Source: Gammaproteobacteria bacterium (GTDB lineage Bacteria > Pseudomonadota > Gammaproteobacteria > Steroidobacterales > Steroidobacteraceae). Taken from it: 64,000 bases of DNA. The notes beneath the pieces are model-generated. The model was not told where the DNA came from. It saw nothing but the letters and a program-made list of their open reading frames with translations, and did no database searches. Where the stretch lies: NCBI GenBank assembly GCA_024642505.1, contig JAHEAZ010000002.1, positions 62,001-126,000 on the forward strand. Direction: 5' to 3'. This document shows positions 17,410 to 26,630 of the stretch, piece after piece; position 1 is the stretch's first letter, and the number at the start of each line of letters is the position of its first letter. The position numbers and the translations under genes are program-made.

Positions 17410-19848
17410 ATGCCGGCCACAACGCAGTGTTTCCACTGCGGCGAGCCAGTTCCAACGGGCCTGCAACTTACGGTTCGAATCGGGGGCGAGTCCCGCCCGA
17501 TGTGCTGCGAAGGCTGCAAGGCGGCGGCGGAATTCGTCCGCGACGCGGGCCTCGCCGACTACTATCGCTTCCGGGATTCGCCCGCGCCGCGTCCCGAGAT
17601 CGTGGCCGACGACGCGTGGGTCACCTACGACCGGCCCGACGTGCAGCAGCGACTGATCGCGCGGCGCGGCAACATCGATGGCGCCAACCTGCTGATCGAA
17701 GGCCTGCGTTGTTCGGCCTGCAGCTGGCTGATCGAGCGCCGGCTCGAGCGGCTCGGCGGAGTAGCCTCCATTTCCGTCAATCCGGCCACCGGCCGGGCGG
17801 GCATCGAGTGGCGGCCGGGGGAATGCCAGCTTTCCACGATCCTGCGTGCGATTCATCACCTGGGCTATCGGCCGCATCTGTTGGGTGCCGCCGACACACT
17901 CGAGGTCGCGCTACGCGAAAGGCGTGGCGCCCTGAAGCGACTCGCGCTCGCCGGGCTGGGCATGATGCAGGTGATGATGTTCGCCGTGGCAATGTACGCC
18001 GGCGCGTTCGACGGGATGGATCCTCTGCTCCGGCAGTTCCTGCGGCTGGTCAGCATGCTGGTCGCGACGCCGGTGCTGGTCTATTCAGGACGGCCGTTCA
18101 TTGAAGGCGCGTGGCACAGCCTCAGGGTGGGCCAGCCTGGCATGGACGTGCCGGTCGCCCTGGCCCTTCTGCTCGCCTGGGGCGCGAGCACCTTCAATGT
18201 CTTCGCCGGACGCGGTGACGTGTACTTCGACTCCGTGACGACCTTCATCTTCCTGTTATCGCTCGGCCGCTTCGCCGAAATGTCCGCCCGCCACCGGGCC
18301 GGCAGCACCAGCGATGCACTGCTCAGGCTGCAGCCTGCCACCGCAATCCGGCAGCTCGGCGATGCCACCGAGCGGATCGCTGTGACTGAGCTGGTGCCGG
18401 GCGACATCGTGCTGGTGGCCGCGGGAGAAACCATTCCGGCCGACGGCACGCTGACCGGCGGCGCCACCGCCGTCGACGAGTCGATGATCACCGGCGAGGC
18501 CATTGCGGTAAAACGCTTAGCCGGCCAGGCCGTGCTCGGCGGATCGATCAATCTCTCCCGGCCGGCTCGCGTGCGTATTGACGCGGTCGGCCATGAAACC
18601 GTGCTCGCCAGCATTGTCAGGTTGCTGGAGCGGGCGCAGACCGAAAGGCCCGCCATCGCGCGCCTGGCGGACCGCTGGGCAGCCTGGTTCGTCGGCGGCG
18701 TCCTGCTGTCGGCTGCAGTAGTAGCCAGCGCCTGGATGCTCGTCGATCCATCGCGAGCGTTCGAGACTACGCTGGCAGTGCTGGTGGTCACCTGTCCATG
18801 CGCGTTATCGCTTGCCACGCCGACTGCCGTCACCGCGGCCACCGCGGCGCTCGCGCGCCGCGGCCTGCTGATCACGCGCGCGGACACCCTGGAGTCGCTG
18901 GCGCAGACGACCCGGGTCGTGCTGGACAAGACCGGCACGCTGACGGCGGGCGAACCGCTGGTAAGTCGCTGCAGCGCGCTGGGTTCACTGGGCTCGGCGC
19001 AATGCCTGCGGATTGCGGCCGGGCTGGAGCGCACATCCACCCACCCACTGGCACGCGCCTTTCGAAACATCGCCGGTGCCCTGCCGGCCCCGGCAGACCC
19101 TGGCGGCGAACCTGGCGAGGGCCTCGAGGGTTACTATGACCATGTCCGGTATCGCCTGGGCCGGCGAGAATTCGTGGCACAGGTCACGCCCCCGCGTGAG
19201 GTTCCTGATTCCGGGATTTACCTTGGCCGCGACGGCGAGTGGCTGGCGGAAATCGAAATCACCGACACGTTGCGTCCCGGCGCCCCGGCGGCGATCCGGC
19301 GTCTCGAGGGACAGGGCATCATGGTCGAGATTGCCAGCGGCGACCATCCCGAGGCGGTGGCACGAATTGCGGCCGAAACAGGCGTCGATGAATACCGGGC
19401 GCGGCTTCGACCCGAGGACAAGATCACGCGAGTCCGCTTGCTGGAGGCCGCGCACGAGACGGTGCTGATGGTGGGCGATGGCATCAATGACGCCCCCGTA
19501 CTGGCCGCGGCCAGCGTCTCCATCGCGATGGGCGCCGGTGCGTCGCTCGCCCAGACCAGCGCTGGCGCGGTGCTGATGTCAACGGACCTTGAAGTCATTC
19601 CCGTTGCCGTGGAAGTAGCACGTAGGACGGTCAGGGTGATCCGCCAGAACCTGCTATGGGCCGCCGCCTATAATCTCGCCGCCTTACCGCTTGCGGCGCT
19701 CGGATTCATACCACCCTGGGCCGCGGCTGTCGGGATGTCGCTCAGCTCGTTGCTCGTGGTGGCCAACGCGCTGCGGCTGCGCGACGACAGAATCGGGCCG
19801 CGGCCGCGGCCCGCGGGCCCGGCCGCGCAGGCAGCAGCGACCGCATGA
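17410..19848 (+). CDS. ccoI: cbb3-assembly copper-translocating P-type ATPase CcoI
   Basis: An 812-aa P1B ATPase that exports copper to supply CuB of the oxidase. N-terminal cysteine motifs: CFHC (7-10), CCEGC (32-36, DUF2318-type metal-binding segment), and an HMA domain CSAC at 101-104. The membrane CPC motif is at 462-464 and the phosphorylated Asp is D506 in DKTGT; GDGINDAP lies near the C-terminus. The start at 17410 is 4 bp after ccoH. Overlaps ccoS by 4 bp. Confidence 0.96.
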   Translation: MPATTQCFHCGEPVPTGLQLTVRIGGESRPMCCEGCKAAAEFVRDAGLADYYRFRDSPAPRPEIVADDAWVTYDRPDVQQRLIARRGNIDGANLLIEGLRCSACSWLIERRLERLGGVASISVNPATGRAGIEWRPGECQLSTILRAIHHLGYRPHLLGAADTLEVALRERRGALKRLALAGLGMMQVMMFAVAMYAGAFDGMDPLLRQFLRLVSMLVATPVLVYSGRPFIEGAWHSLRVGQPGMDVPVALALLLAWGASTFNVFAGRGDVYFDSVTTFIFLLSLGRFAEMSARHRAGSTSDALLRLQPATAIRQLGDATERIAVTELVPGDIVLVAAGETIPADGTLTGGATAVDESMITGEAIAVKRLAGQAVLGGSINLSRPARVRIDAVGHETVLASIVRLLERAQTERPAIARLADRWAAWFVGGVLLSAAVVASAWMLVDPSRAFETTLAVLVVTCPCALSLATPTAVTAATAALARRGLLITRADTLESLAQTTRVVLDKTGTLTAGEPLVSRCSALGSLGSAQCLRIAAGLERTSTHPLARAFRNIAGALPAPADPGGEPGEGLEGYYDHVRYRLGRREFVAQVTPPREVPDSGIYLGRDGEWLAEIEITDTLRPGAPAAIRRLEGQGIMVEIASGDHPEAVARIAAETGVDEYRARLRPEDKITRVRLLEAAHETVLMVGDGINDAPVLAAASVSIAMGAGASLAQTSAGAVLMSTDLEVIPVAVEVARRTVRVIRQNLLWAAAYNLAALPLAALGFIPPWAAAVGMSLSSLLVVANALRLRDDRIGPRPRPAGPAAQAAATA

Positions 19849-20030
19849 GCATCCTCTACCTGCTGATTCCGCTGGGATTGGTGCTGGGTGCATTTGGCGT
19901 CTGGGCATTTTTCTGGGCGGTGGGCAACGGCCAGTTCGACGACCTCGACACCCCGGGCTGGTCGGTGCTGGTGGACGAGCGGCTTGAGGGCGACGACCAG
20001 GACGACGCCTGTGACGAGGATGCCCGATGA
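19845..20030 (+). CDS. ccoS: cbb3 oxidase assembly protein CcoS
   Basis: A 61-aa single-TM protein (helix about 3-26) with the family pattern ILYLLIPLGLVLG, FFWAVGNGQFDDLDTPG, followed by an acidic tail (DDQDDACDED). CcoS is needed for cofactor insertion into CcoN. ATG overlaps the ccoI stop and its stop overlaps the next gene by 4 bp. Confidence 0.95.
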   Translation: MSILYLLIPLGLVLGAFGVWAFFWAVGNGQFDDLDTPGWSVLVDERLEGDDQDDACDEDAR

Positions 20031-20761
20031 CGCTCGAGGTAAGCTGGGTACCGCTGGCGGCTGCTGTCACGCTCGGTCTGGCGGGCAGCGTTCACTGCCT
20101 GGGCATGTGCGGCGGCATCGCCGCGGCGGCCGGCTCGCGCGCCCCAGGTGGAGCGCCGGCCGGAGCCGTGTCCCGTGGAGTCACCTTCAACATTGGCCGG
20201 CTGGCGGGCTACGCCGTACTCGGCGCGCTGGTCGGAGCCCTCGCAGGTGCCGCGGTCGGGCAGTTCCCGGCGCGTGCACTGGTCGTCGCCCTGCGCATAC
20301 TGGCCGCGCTGCTGATGCTGGCAATGGGCCTTTCGCTGCTCACCGGGCGCGACCTGCTGTCGCTGGAACGCCTCGGTGGGCGGCTGTGGGCTGCCATCAG
20401 GCCGTTGGCCAGCCGAGCGCTGGGACTCCCAGGTGCGCTGCGCTCCGGGCTGCTGGGCATACTCTGGGGATTCCTGCCCTGTGGGCTCGTCTACTCGGCG
20501 CTGGCGCTGGCAGCTGTCTCGGGTTCGGCGGCATCGGGCGGACTGACCATGCTTGCCTTCGGCGCCGGCACGCTGCCCTCGATGCTGACCCTGACGCTGG
20601 CCGGAACCGCCCTGACGCGCCGGTTCGCCGGGATCAGGACGCGCACCGCCGCCGGGATATTGATGATCGTCTTTGCCGCATGGACCGCACTGGGCCCGCT
20701 GGCGCCGCATGGCGGTCACCACTCCATGCCGGCGACGGATCCGGCGCACAGCCATCACTAG
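20027..20761 (+). CDS. SafE/DsbD-like membrane protein (sulfite exporter TauE/SafE family), cbb3-linked
   Basis: A 244-aa protein with about six TM helices, an N-terminal HCLGMCGG motif (residues about 24-31), LWGFLPCGLVYSAL in the middle and a His-rich C-terminus (HGGHHSMP...HSHH). Proteins of this kind follow ccoS in many gammaproteobacteria. The paired cysteines and histidines suggest copper or thiol chemistry in cbb3 maturation, which is inference. Last gene of the cco operon. Confidence 0.85.
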   Translation: MTLEVSWVPLAAAVTLGLAGSVHCLGMCGGIAAAAGSRAPGGAPAGAVSRGVTFNIGRLAGYAVLGALVGALAGAAVGQFPARALVVALRILAALLMLAMGLSLLTGRDLLSLERLGGRLWAAIRPLASRALGLPGALRSGLLGILWGFLPCGLVYSALALAAVSGSAASGGLTMLAFGAGTLPSMLTLTLAGTALTRRFAGIRTRTAAGILMIVFAAWTALGPLAPHGGHHSMPATDPAHSHH

Positions 20762-20771
20762 CCGGCGTCTC

Positions 20772-20790
20772 CCGGCACCGGCGGTGCCGG
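20772..20790. terminator. Perfect 8-bp hairpin after the cbb3 operon
   Basis: CCGGCACC (20772-20779) pairs perfectly with GGTGCCGG (20783-20790) around a 3-nt loop. It sits between the end of the SafE-type gene and the end of the convergent dksA-like gene, as a bidirectional terminator would. No T-run follows, so a strict intrinsic terminator is not proven. Confidence 0.45.
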
Positions 20791-20817
20791 CGCTGTGTGA
20801 AAGCCAGGCCAAGATCG

Positions 20818-21156
20818 CTAGCGCTGGGCGTATTCCGCGCAGCGAATGCAATGGTCGGAGTGCGGCAGCGCGGCCAGTCGCCGCTCGTCTATCGGCTGAC
20901 CGCAGACCGAGCACTGCCCGTAGTTGCCGTCGTCGAGTCGACGCAGGGCCTTGTTGATCATGGCTATCTCGGCGGCCGTCGACTCGCTCAGGCCGGCGAG
21001 CACCGCGTCGTTTTCCATCTGGACGACCTGTTCGGCGAAATCCTTATCCAGCGGGCCCGAGGCGCGGGTGATGTCGGCGTGCACTTCCCCCGCGCGCACG
21101 AGCAACTCGCCCTTGCGTTCCAGAAGTCTTTGGCGGACCAGTTTCTCATTGTGCAT
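20818..21156 (-). CDS. Short DksA/TraR-family zinc-finger protein
   Basis: A 112-aa protein with an N-terminal coiled-coil region (LLERKGELLVRAGEVHADI), the EQVVQMENDAVLAGLSE segment and a C4 zinc finger of the form CSVC...CIRC spanning about residues 82-106. It lacks the two N-terminal helices of full-length DksA (151 aa), so it resembles the TraR/short DksA group that binds RNA polymerase in the secondary channel. A run of eight C on the plus strand (G on the coding strand) lies 13-20 bp upstream of the ATG. Confidence 0.85.
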   Translation of the reverse strand: MHNEKLVRQRLLERKGELLVRAGEVHADITRASGPLDKDFAEQVVQMENDAVLAGLSESTAAEIAMINKALRRLDDGNYGQCSVCGQPIDERRLAALPHSDHCIRCAEYAQR

Positions 21157-21251
21157 GGGCGTAGTCCGCCCCCCCCAACGGATACTGATGGATTGCCGGT
21201 CCGGGGCCTATGCGTACTGGCTCGTAGCCGGGTACGCACCCCTCGCAGCGC

Positions 21252-23006
21252 CTAGCCCGTATCGCAGTCGCCTCGGCCGGTGCCGTAGCGCGCACAGCCG
21301 GCACCGATTACGCTGCCTCGCGCCGATTGGAGGCGATGCGCCGCGAACCCCTTCAAGCCGCCTCGATACGCCTGTCCGAGCAGCCGTTCCAGGTCAGCAT
21401 AGGTTGTCGATTCCGGCAGCAACACCGTCTTTGAGATGGCGCCGTCCACGTGGATTTGCAGCGCCGACTGCATGTCGATCTGGGCGGCCGGACTGATTTC
21501 GGGCGCCTCGACCAGCGCCGCGGTGGCGCCGGCATCCTGCTCCTGGAATATGGACCAGGCCCGGTCATCGACCTCGAACTCGCGGAAGCTGCCATCCGGG
21601 TTGAGCACGCGCCGCCACTGCCGGAGGGACTGGATGGGCTCGATTCCGGCAGAAACATTGCCGGCTAGCAGGCTGATGGACCCGGTCGGCGCGATGGCGA
21701 GCAGGTGGCTATTGCGGATGCCGTGGCGAGCAATCTGGTCGCGGATTTCCTCTGGCAGCCTTGCCACAAAGGCGCCGGCCAGGTAGCGATCCCGGTCGAA
21801 GGCGGGGAACGGTCCCTTCTCTTTTGCGATCTCGATCGATGCCTGGTAAGCCGCATTCTTCAGGCGCTCGACGGCCGCGGTGGCGGCGGCGCGGCCGGGG
21901 TCGCTGTCGTAGCGCAGGCCCAGCATGGCCAGCGCGTCGGCGAGACCCGTGATCCCGAGGCCGATGCGACGGGTCTGTAGCGCTTCCAAGCGCTGCCGGG
22001 CGAGCGGATATGGCGTCACGTCCAGCACGTTGTCCAGCATGCGAACGGCGATCCGGGCGATGGCCGACAGCGTTTCCAGGTCGAGTGCGGCGTCACGGCC
22101 GAATGGCCGCAGCACCAGTCCCGTGAGATTGATCGAGCCGAGATCGCAGGCGCCATAAGGCGGCAGGGGCGCCTCGCCGCAGGGATTGGTGGTAGTCAGG
22201 CGCTCACGCCACCACAGGTTGTTCTCGCGATTGATGGTATCGACGAACAGGACTCCCGGTTCCGACCAGTCGAGCATCGAGGTGACGATCAGCCGTCGCA
22301 AGGCGCGGGCACGCACTTGCGCGTTAATCTCGACCGTGCTTTCTGCCCATGTGAAACCAGGGGGCGGGAACGAGAGCTCCCAGTTCGCGTCCTCGTCCGC
22401 CGCTCTGAGGAACGCATCGTCGAGCTGCGCCGACAGGTTGAAGTGCCCAAGCGCGCCCGGGCGCGCCTTGGCCCGTGCGAAGTCGGCGATGTCCGGATGC
22501 GAGACCGAGAGCGAGCCCATCATCGCCCCGCCACGCCCGGAAGCCGCCGTGGTCGCCGTGCAGGCTGCATCCCACAGCTCCAGACAGGCAACCGGACCGG
22601 GATGGGAGCCGCCGCCGGACCGCAGTTCACGTGGACGCAGGGTCGAGAAATCCAGGCCAATTCCTCCACCCTGTTGCAGCGTCCTGATGCCCTCCGCCAG
22701 GGAACCCATCAGCCGCTCGGGGCCGTCCTCGAGCCCGCCCATTACGAAGCAATTGAGCATTGTCGTGTCTGCCGCGCCTCCCGCGGCCGCCAGGATCCGC
22801 CCGCCCGGGAGGAAACGGAACCCGTCCAGGATCGCCGCGAACCGGCGCCGCCATCGGGCAGCGTCGCGTTCCAGCGCAGAAAGCACCCGCGAAACACGCG
22901 CAAACGTGTCTACCGGCGTCAGTTCAAGCACGCCGGAGGCGTCGCTACCTCGATATCGAGTCCGCCATACGAACTCGGCGAGCGGATTGAGGAAGGGGTC
23001 AGCCAT
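21252..23006 (-). CDS. nrdJ: Adenosylcobalamin-dependent ribonucleotide reductase (class II, NrdJ)
   Basis: A 584-aa class II enzyme that makes deoxyribonucleotides using B12 rather than oxygen or glycyl radical. The active-site cysteines can be placed: C86 (TTMLNCFVMGG), C276 in NPCGE with E278, and C287 (YGACDLGSINL), spaced as C119, C408 and C419 of the Lactobacillus enzyme. IAPTGSISLLAGNVSAGIEP is the conserved phosphate-binding segment. The C-terminus is short, without the usual CPxCG zinc tail, but has a Cys pair at 571 and 581 that could serve as the redox shuttle. No cobalamin riboswitch upstream. Confidence 0.88.
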   Translation of the reverse strand: MADPFLNPLAEFVWRTRYRGSDASGVLELTPVDTFARVSRVLSALERDAARWRRRFAAILDGFRFLPGGRILAAAGGAADTTMLNCFVMGGLEDGPERLMGSLAEGIRTLQQGGGIGLDFSTLRPRELRSGGGSHPGPVACLELWDAACTATTAASGRGGAMMGSLSVSHPDIADFARAKARPGALGHFNLSAQLDDAFLRAADEDANWELSFPPPGFTWAESTVEINAQVRARALRRLIVTSMLDWSEPGVLFVDTINRENNLWWRERLTTTNPCGEAPLPPYGACDLGSINLTGLVLRPFGRDAALDLETLSAIARIAVRMLDNVLDVTPYPLARQRLEALQTRRIGLGITGLADALAMLGLRYDSDPGRAAATAAVERLKNAAYQASIEIAKEKGPFPAFDRDRYLAGAFVARLPEEIRDQIARHGIRNSHLLAIAPTGSISLLAGNVSAGIEPIQSLRQWRRVLNPDGSFREFEVDDRAWSIFQEQDAGATAALVEAPEISPAAQIDMQSALQIHVDGAISKTVLLPESTTYADLERLLGQAYRGGLKGFAAHRLQSARGSVIGAGCARYGTGRGDCDTG

Positions 23007-23111
23007 CGCCCTGAGCGGGTCGCGGTCGTTGCTTACCCCGCGCCGCCACCCTTAATATTCGGTGCGGGCACTACGCCCGAATCCGCACAACCCGCAACAG
23101 AGGTCGACCCT

Positions 23112-23444
<333 letters not shown>

Positions 23445-23504
23445 AGCGCCAGTCGCCGCGTCCCGTTCGCGCCGCCTGGCCATGTCATCGCCGACCCGGG
23501 TAAC

Positions 23505-25433
23505 GTGAGCCCCCGAGCCAGGACCGAGCGTTCCGACGCAGCCGCCAGCGTTGCGGAACTCGAACTGCGAGCCGTCCTCGACGCAGCGGTCGATGCGGTG
23601 ATCGTCATCGACTCCCATGGAATCATCGAGTCCTTCAGCAAGGCAGCGCAGAAGCTGTTCGGCTACGACTCCGGCGATGTGGTCGGGCGCAATGTCCAGA
23701 TGCTGATGCCCGAGCCGTTCCGCAGCCAGCACGATGGCTACCTGCACAGCTACCTCAGAACCGGCGAGCAACGCATCATAGGCAAGGGTCGCGAGGTTGT
23801 GGCCCAGCGTCGCGATGGCTCGCTGTTTCCCGTCTTCCTGTCGGTCGGACGGGTTGCCAAGATCGATCCTCCGCGATTTGTCGGGCTGATAAGCGACATC
23901 ACGGACCGCAAGCGCGTGGTCGAGGCACTGAGGCGCGAGCGGGACCGGGCCCAGGCGTATCTCGACCTTGCCGAGGTCATGCTGCTGGCGCTCGACTCGA
24001 ACGGCACCATCTCGCTGGTCAATCGCAAGGGCTGCGAGATTCTCGGCTGGCCGGAAGACGAACTGGTCGGACGCAACTGGTTTGCGACCTGCCTGCCACC
24101 CGAGCTGCGGGCCGAAGTCCAGGCCATGTTCCAGCGTTTCTTCAGCGGCACCGCCTCGCCCACCCAGTACGCCGAGCATGAGGTGCTGACGCGCGGAGGC
24201 GAGCGCAAGCTCATCGCCTGGCGCAACGTGGTGCTGCGCGACGAACGCGGCCTGATCAGCGGCACCTTGTCGTCGGGCGAGGACGTTACCGACCAGCGAC
24301 GCGCTATCGAGGCTCTGCAGAAGAGCGAACAGCTGCTGCGCGACGCCCAGTCGATCGCCAATCTCGGCAACTATGAGATGCGCTTGCCCGACGGCCCCTC
24401 CTCGTGGTCGATGCAGATGCATTCGATCCTGGGCACCGACCCGGCCGGTGGTCCGCTGCCGATCAGGGAATACCTGGCGCGCTGTGTTCACGCCGACGAC
24501 CGCGATAAATTGGCCGCGGCATGGGAAAGATTGACCAGCGACGATGCGCCGCTGGACATCGAGTACCGCATCCAGCGGCCGGACGGGTCGATTCGCAACG
24601 TCCACTCGATTGCCCGCCTCGCCCAGGATCCCGAGGGCAGCGCGCACGTGGTCGGCACGCTGCACGATATGACTGAACGGAAGCACACGCAGGAAGAGGT
24701 GCGCCAGACCCAGCAGCGGCTGACGCAGTTCGCCAGACTGTCGACCATGGGTGAGATGGCGGCGGGACTGGCGCATGAGATCAACCAGCCGCTCACGGCG
24801 ATCGCAAACTACTCGCAGGCGCTGCAGCGGCTGCTGGCGACACCGGGGGCCGCCGACCCGGCAGACGTGGAGCTGGCACTGTCGCAGATCTCGGCCCAGG
24901 CGTTACGCGCCGGCGAAGTCATCCGGCGCCTGCGCTCCTTTGTCAAGAATCGCGAGGCCCGCACCGAGCTCATCGACCCCGGCAGGCTGATCGAGGAACT
25001 GCTGGTCTTCGCCGAGCCGGACGCCCGTATGAACGATATCCGCATCCGGGTCGAATGCGCCGGGAACCTGCCGCCGGTCACCTGCGACCCGGTACAGATC
25101 CAGCAGGTCCTGCTAAACCTGATTCGCAACGCCATCGATGCGACAAACGAAGCTGGATCGGTCAACCGGGAGATCGGACTCCGTGCGAGCCTGGACGAGT
25201 CAGGTGCCGTCGAAGTCAGCGTGGAGGACCACGGGATAGGCATCTCGCCGGAGGTCGCGGAGAACCTTGGAAATCCGTTCTACACCACCAAGTCCGCGGG
25301 AACCGGCCTGGGAATCGCCATCAGCCGCTCGATCCTGCGCGCCCACGGGGGTCGTCTCGCACATCGTCCAACACCTGACGGCGGTGCCACTGTATTCTTT
25401 ACCCTTCCCGCCACGCCAGGGAGTGAAAAATGA
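23505..25433 (+). CDS. fixL: Oxygen-sensing PAS histidine kinase FixL
   Basis: A 642-aa soluble kinase with three PAS domains (about 20-135, 140-270, 285-400), then HisKA and HATPase_c. The first PAS matches the heme-binding FixL PAS: MLMPEPFRSQHDGYL with H76 as the proximal heme ligand and R96 in IIGKGRE as the O2-sensing arginine. The phosphoacceptor is H424 in LAHEINQPL; ATP-binding motifs NLIRNAIDA and GTGLGIAISRSI follow. Start is GTG at 23505. It overlaps fixJ by 4 bp. No TM helix is seen, as in Bradyrhizobium FixL. Expected output: FixJ phosphorylation at low oxygen. Confidence 0.92.
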   Translation: MSPRARTERSDAAASVAELELRAVLDAAVDAVIVIDSHGIIESFSKAAQKLFGYDSGDVVGRNVQMLMPEPFRSQHDGYLHSYLRTGEQRIIGKGREVVAQRRDGSLFPVFLSVGRVAKIDPPRFVGLISDITDRKRVVEALRRERDRAQAYLDLAEVMLLALDSNGTISLVNRKGCEILGWPEDELVGRNWFATCLPPELRAEVQAMFQRFFSGTASPTQYAEHEVLTRGGERKLIAWRNVVLRDERGLISGTLSSGEDVTDQRRAIEALQKSEQLLRDAQSIANLGNYEMRLPDGPSSWSMQMHSILGTDPAGGPLPIREYLARCVHADDRDKLAAAWERLTSDDAPLDIEYRIQRPDGSIRNVHSIARLAQDPEGSAHVVGTLHDMTERKHTQEEVRQTQQRLTQFARLSTMGEMAAGLAHEINQPLTAIANYSQALQRLLATPGAADPADVELALSQISAQALRAGEVIRRLRSFVKNREARTELIDPGRLIEELLVFAEPDARMNDIRIRVECAGNLPPVTCDPVQIQQVLLNLIRNAIDATNEAGSVNREIGLRASLDESGAVEVSVEDHGIGISPEVAENLGNPFYTTKSAGTGLGIAISRSILRAHGGRLAHRPTPDGGATVFFTLPATPGSEK

Positions 25434-26050
25434 AGGAAAAGCCGGCAACCGTGTTCGTCGTGGATGACGACGAGGCGGTCAGGACGTCCTTGCGGCTGCT
25501 GCTCAAGTCGGTCGGTTTACCGGTCGAAACCTACGCGGCAGCACAGGAATTCCTGGACCAGTTCGACCCGGATCGCGCCGGTTGCCTGGTGCTCGATATC
25601 CGCATGCCGGGTATCAGCGGACTGGAGCTGCAGCAGCACCTGAATGACCGTCACTCGATCATGCCCATCGTGTTCATCACCGGGCACGGCGACGTGCCGA
25701 TGGCGGTCGAAGCCATGCAAGCGGGCGCCGTCGACTTCATCCAGAAGCCGTTCCGTGACCAGGACCTGATCGATCGCATCAATCGTGCGCTCGAGAAGGA
25801 CCGTGAGATGCGCTCCCAGCTACGCGAGCGCGACGAAATCCGGCGCCGCATGTCGCAATTGACGCCGCGCGAACGGGAGGTTCTCGAGCTCGTCACCCAG
25901 GGCAAGGCCAACAAGGTGATCGCCGGCGACCTGAACGTGAGCCAGCGCACCGTCGAAATTCACCGCGCGCGGGTCATGGAGAAGATGGGCGCAAATTCGC
26001 TGGCACACCTGGTACGCATGGTGATCGAGGCGCATCGCGAGGGTGGGTAA
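25430..26050 (+). CDS. fixJ: Response regulator FixJ (LuxR/NarL-type output)
   Basis: A 206-aa regulator with a receiver domain: acidic pocket DDD at 12-14, phosphoacceptor D56 (LVLDIRMPG), T/G at FITGHGDVPMAVEAM, K106 in FIQKPF. The C-terminal HTH has LTPREREVLELVTQGKANKVIAGDLNVSQRTVEIHRARVMEKM. ATG overlaps the fixL stop. Likely targets include the cbb3 operon 10 kb upstream, through a FixK-type regulator not in the window; this link is inferred. Confidence 0.95.
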   Translation: MKEKPATVFVVDDDEAVRTSLRLLLKSVGLPVETYAAAQEFLDQFDPDRAGCLVLDIRMPGISGLELQQHLNDRHSIMPIVFITGHGDVPMAVEAMQAGAVDFIQKPFRDQDLIDRINRALEKDREMRSQLRERDEIRRRMSQLTPREREVLELVTQGKANKVIAGDLNVSQRTVEIHRARVMEKMGANSLAHLVRMVIEAHREGG

Positions 26051-26198
26051 CGCTGCTCGCCCGGAGCGCTGACCTGTCGCGCAGCCGGTACAGCGGTAAG
26101 GGTATCCACTTATTTTAGCGTCGGCGACCGGACCGGGATACTCGAGCGATTCAGTGCCGAGAACCGTCCACGGGGACGGGGTCACACTGCAATTCGCC

Positions 26199-26627
26199 AT
26201 GGCCGTCGATCCTATCAACAACACCAGCACCTCACGGCCGACCGTCCTTGTAGTCGAACCGGATGAAGCGGAAGCCCTGCACATCCGGGCGCTGCTCGAG
26301 CCACTCGGTGCATTGGTATTGCACTTCCCGGACGGCAGTTCGCTCCTGGGCGTGGCGGCCGGGATCGCAGAGGCGACCTGCGTGATCAGCGAAATGACCC
26401 TGCCCGATACGACTGGTGCCGAACTCATCGTGGCGCTGCGCAGGCTTGGGATCCGCGCGCCCGTGATACTGCTCGCGGCCGAAACGGATGTCGCCGCCGC
26501 CGTCGCCGGAATGCGCGCCGGGGCGATAGACTACATCGAGAAGCCGCAAATGGGCCGCCTTCTGCCGGCGCACCTGCGGCGGCTCATCGAGCACGGCTCG
26601 CTCAGCTCTGGTCAGGTGCTGGGCTGA
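26199..26627 (+). CDS. Degenerate single-domain receiver (pseudo-receiver) downstream of FixLJ
   Basis: About 142 aa from the ATG at 26199; a GTG at 26154 could add 15 residues. The fold is FixJ-like (TVLVVEPDEAEALHIRALLEPLG, LPDTTGAELIVALRRLGIRAPVILL, AVAGMRAGAIDYIEKP), with the conserved Lys kept (K115). The phosphoacceptor Asp is replaced by E65 (VISEMTLPD), the acidic pair is E20-P-D22, and the Thr/Ser position is Ala (LLAAE). It probably cannot be phosphorylated normally; Glu may mimic the active state. No output domain. Confidence 0.7.
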   Translation: MAVDPINNTSTSRPTVLVVEPDEAEALHIRALLEPLGALVLHFPDGSSLLGVAAGIAEATCVISEMTLPDTTGAELIVALRRLGIRAPVILLAAETDVAAAVAGMRAGAIDYIEKPQMGRLLPAHLRRLIEHGSLSSGQVLG

Positions 26628-26630
26628 CTG

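Noticed and set aside
22317-23111. Long N-terminal extension of the acidic protein
   Set aside because: It is antisense to nrdJ and lacks acidic composition; the ATG at 23112 fits the family start.
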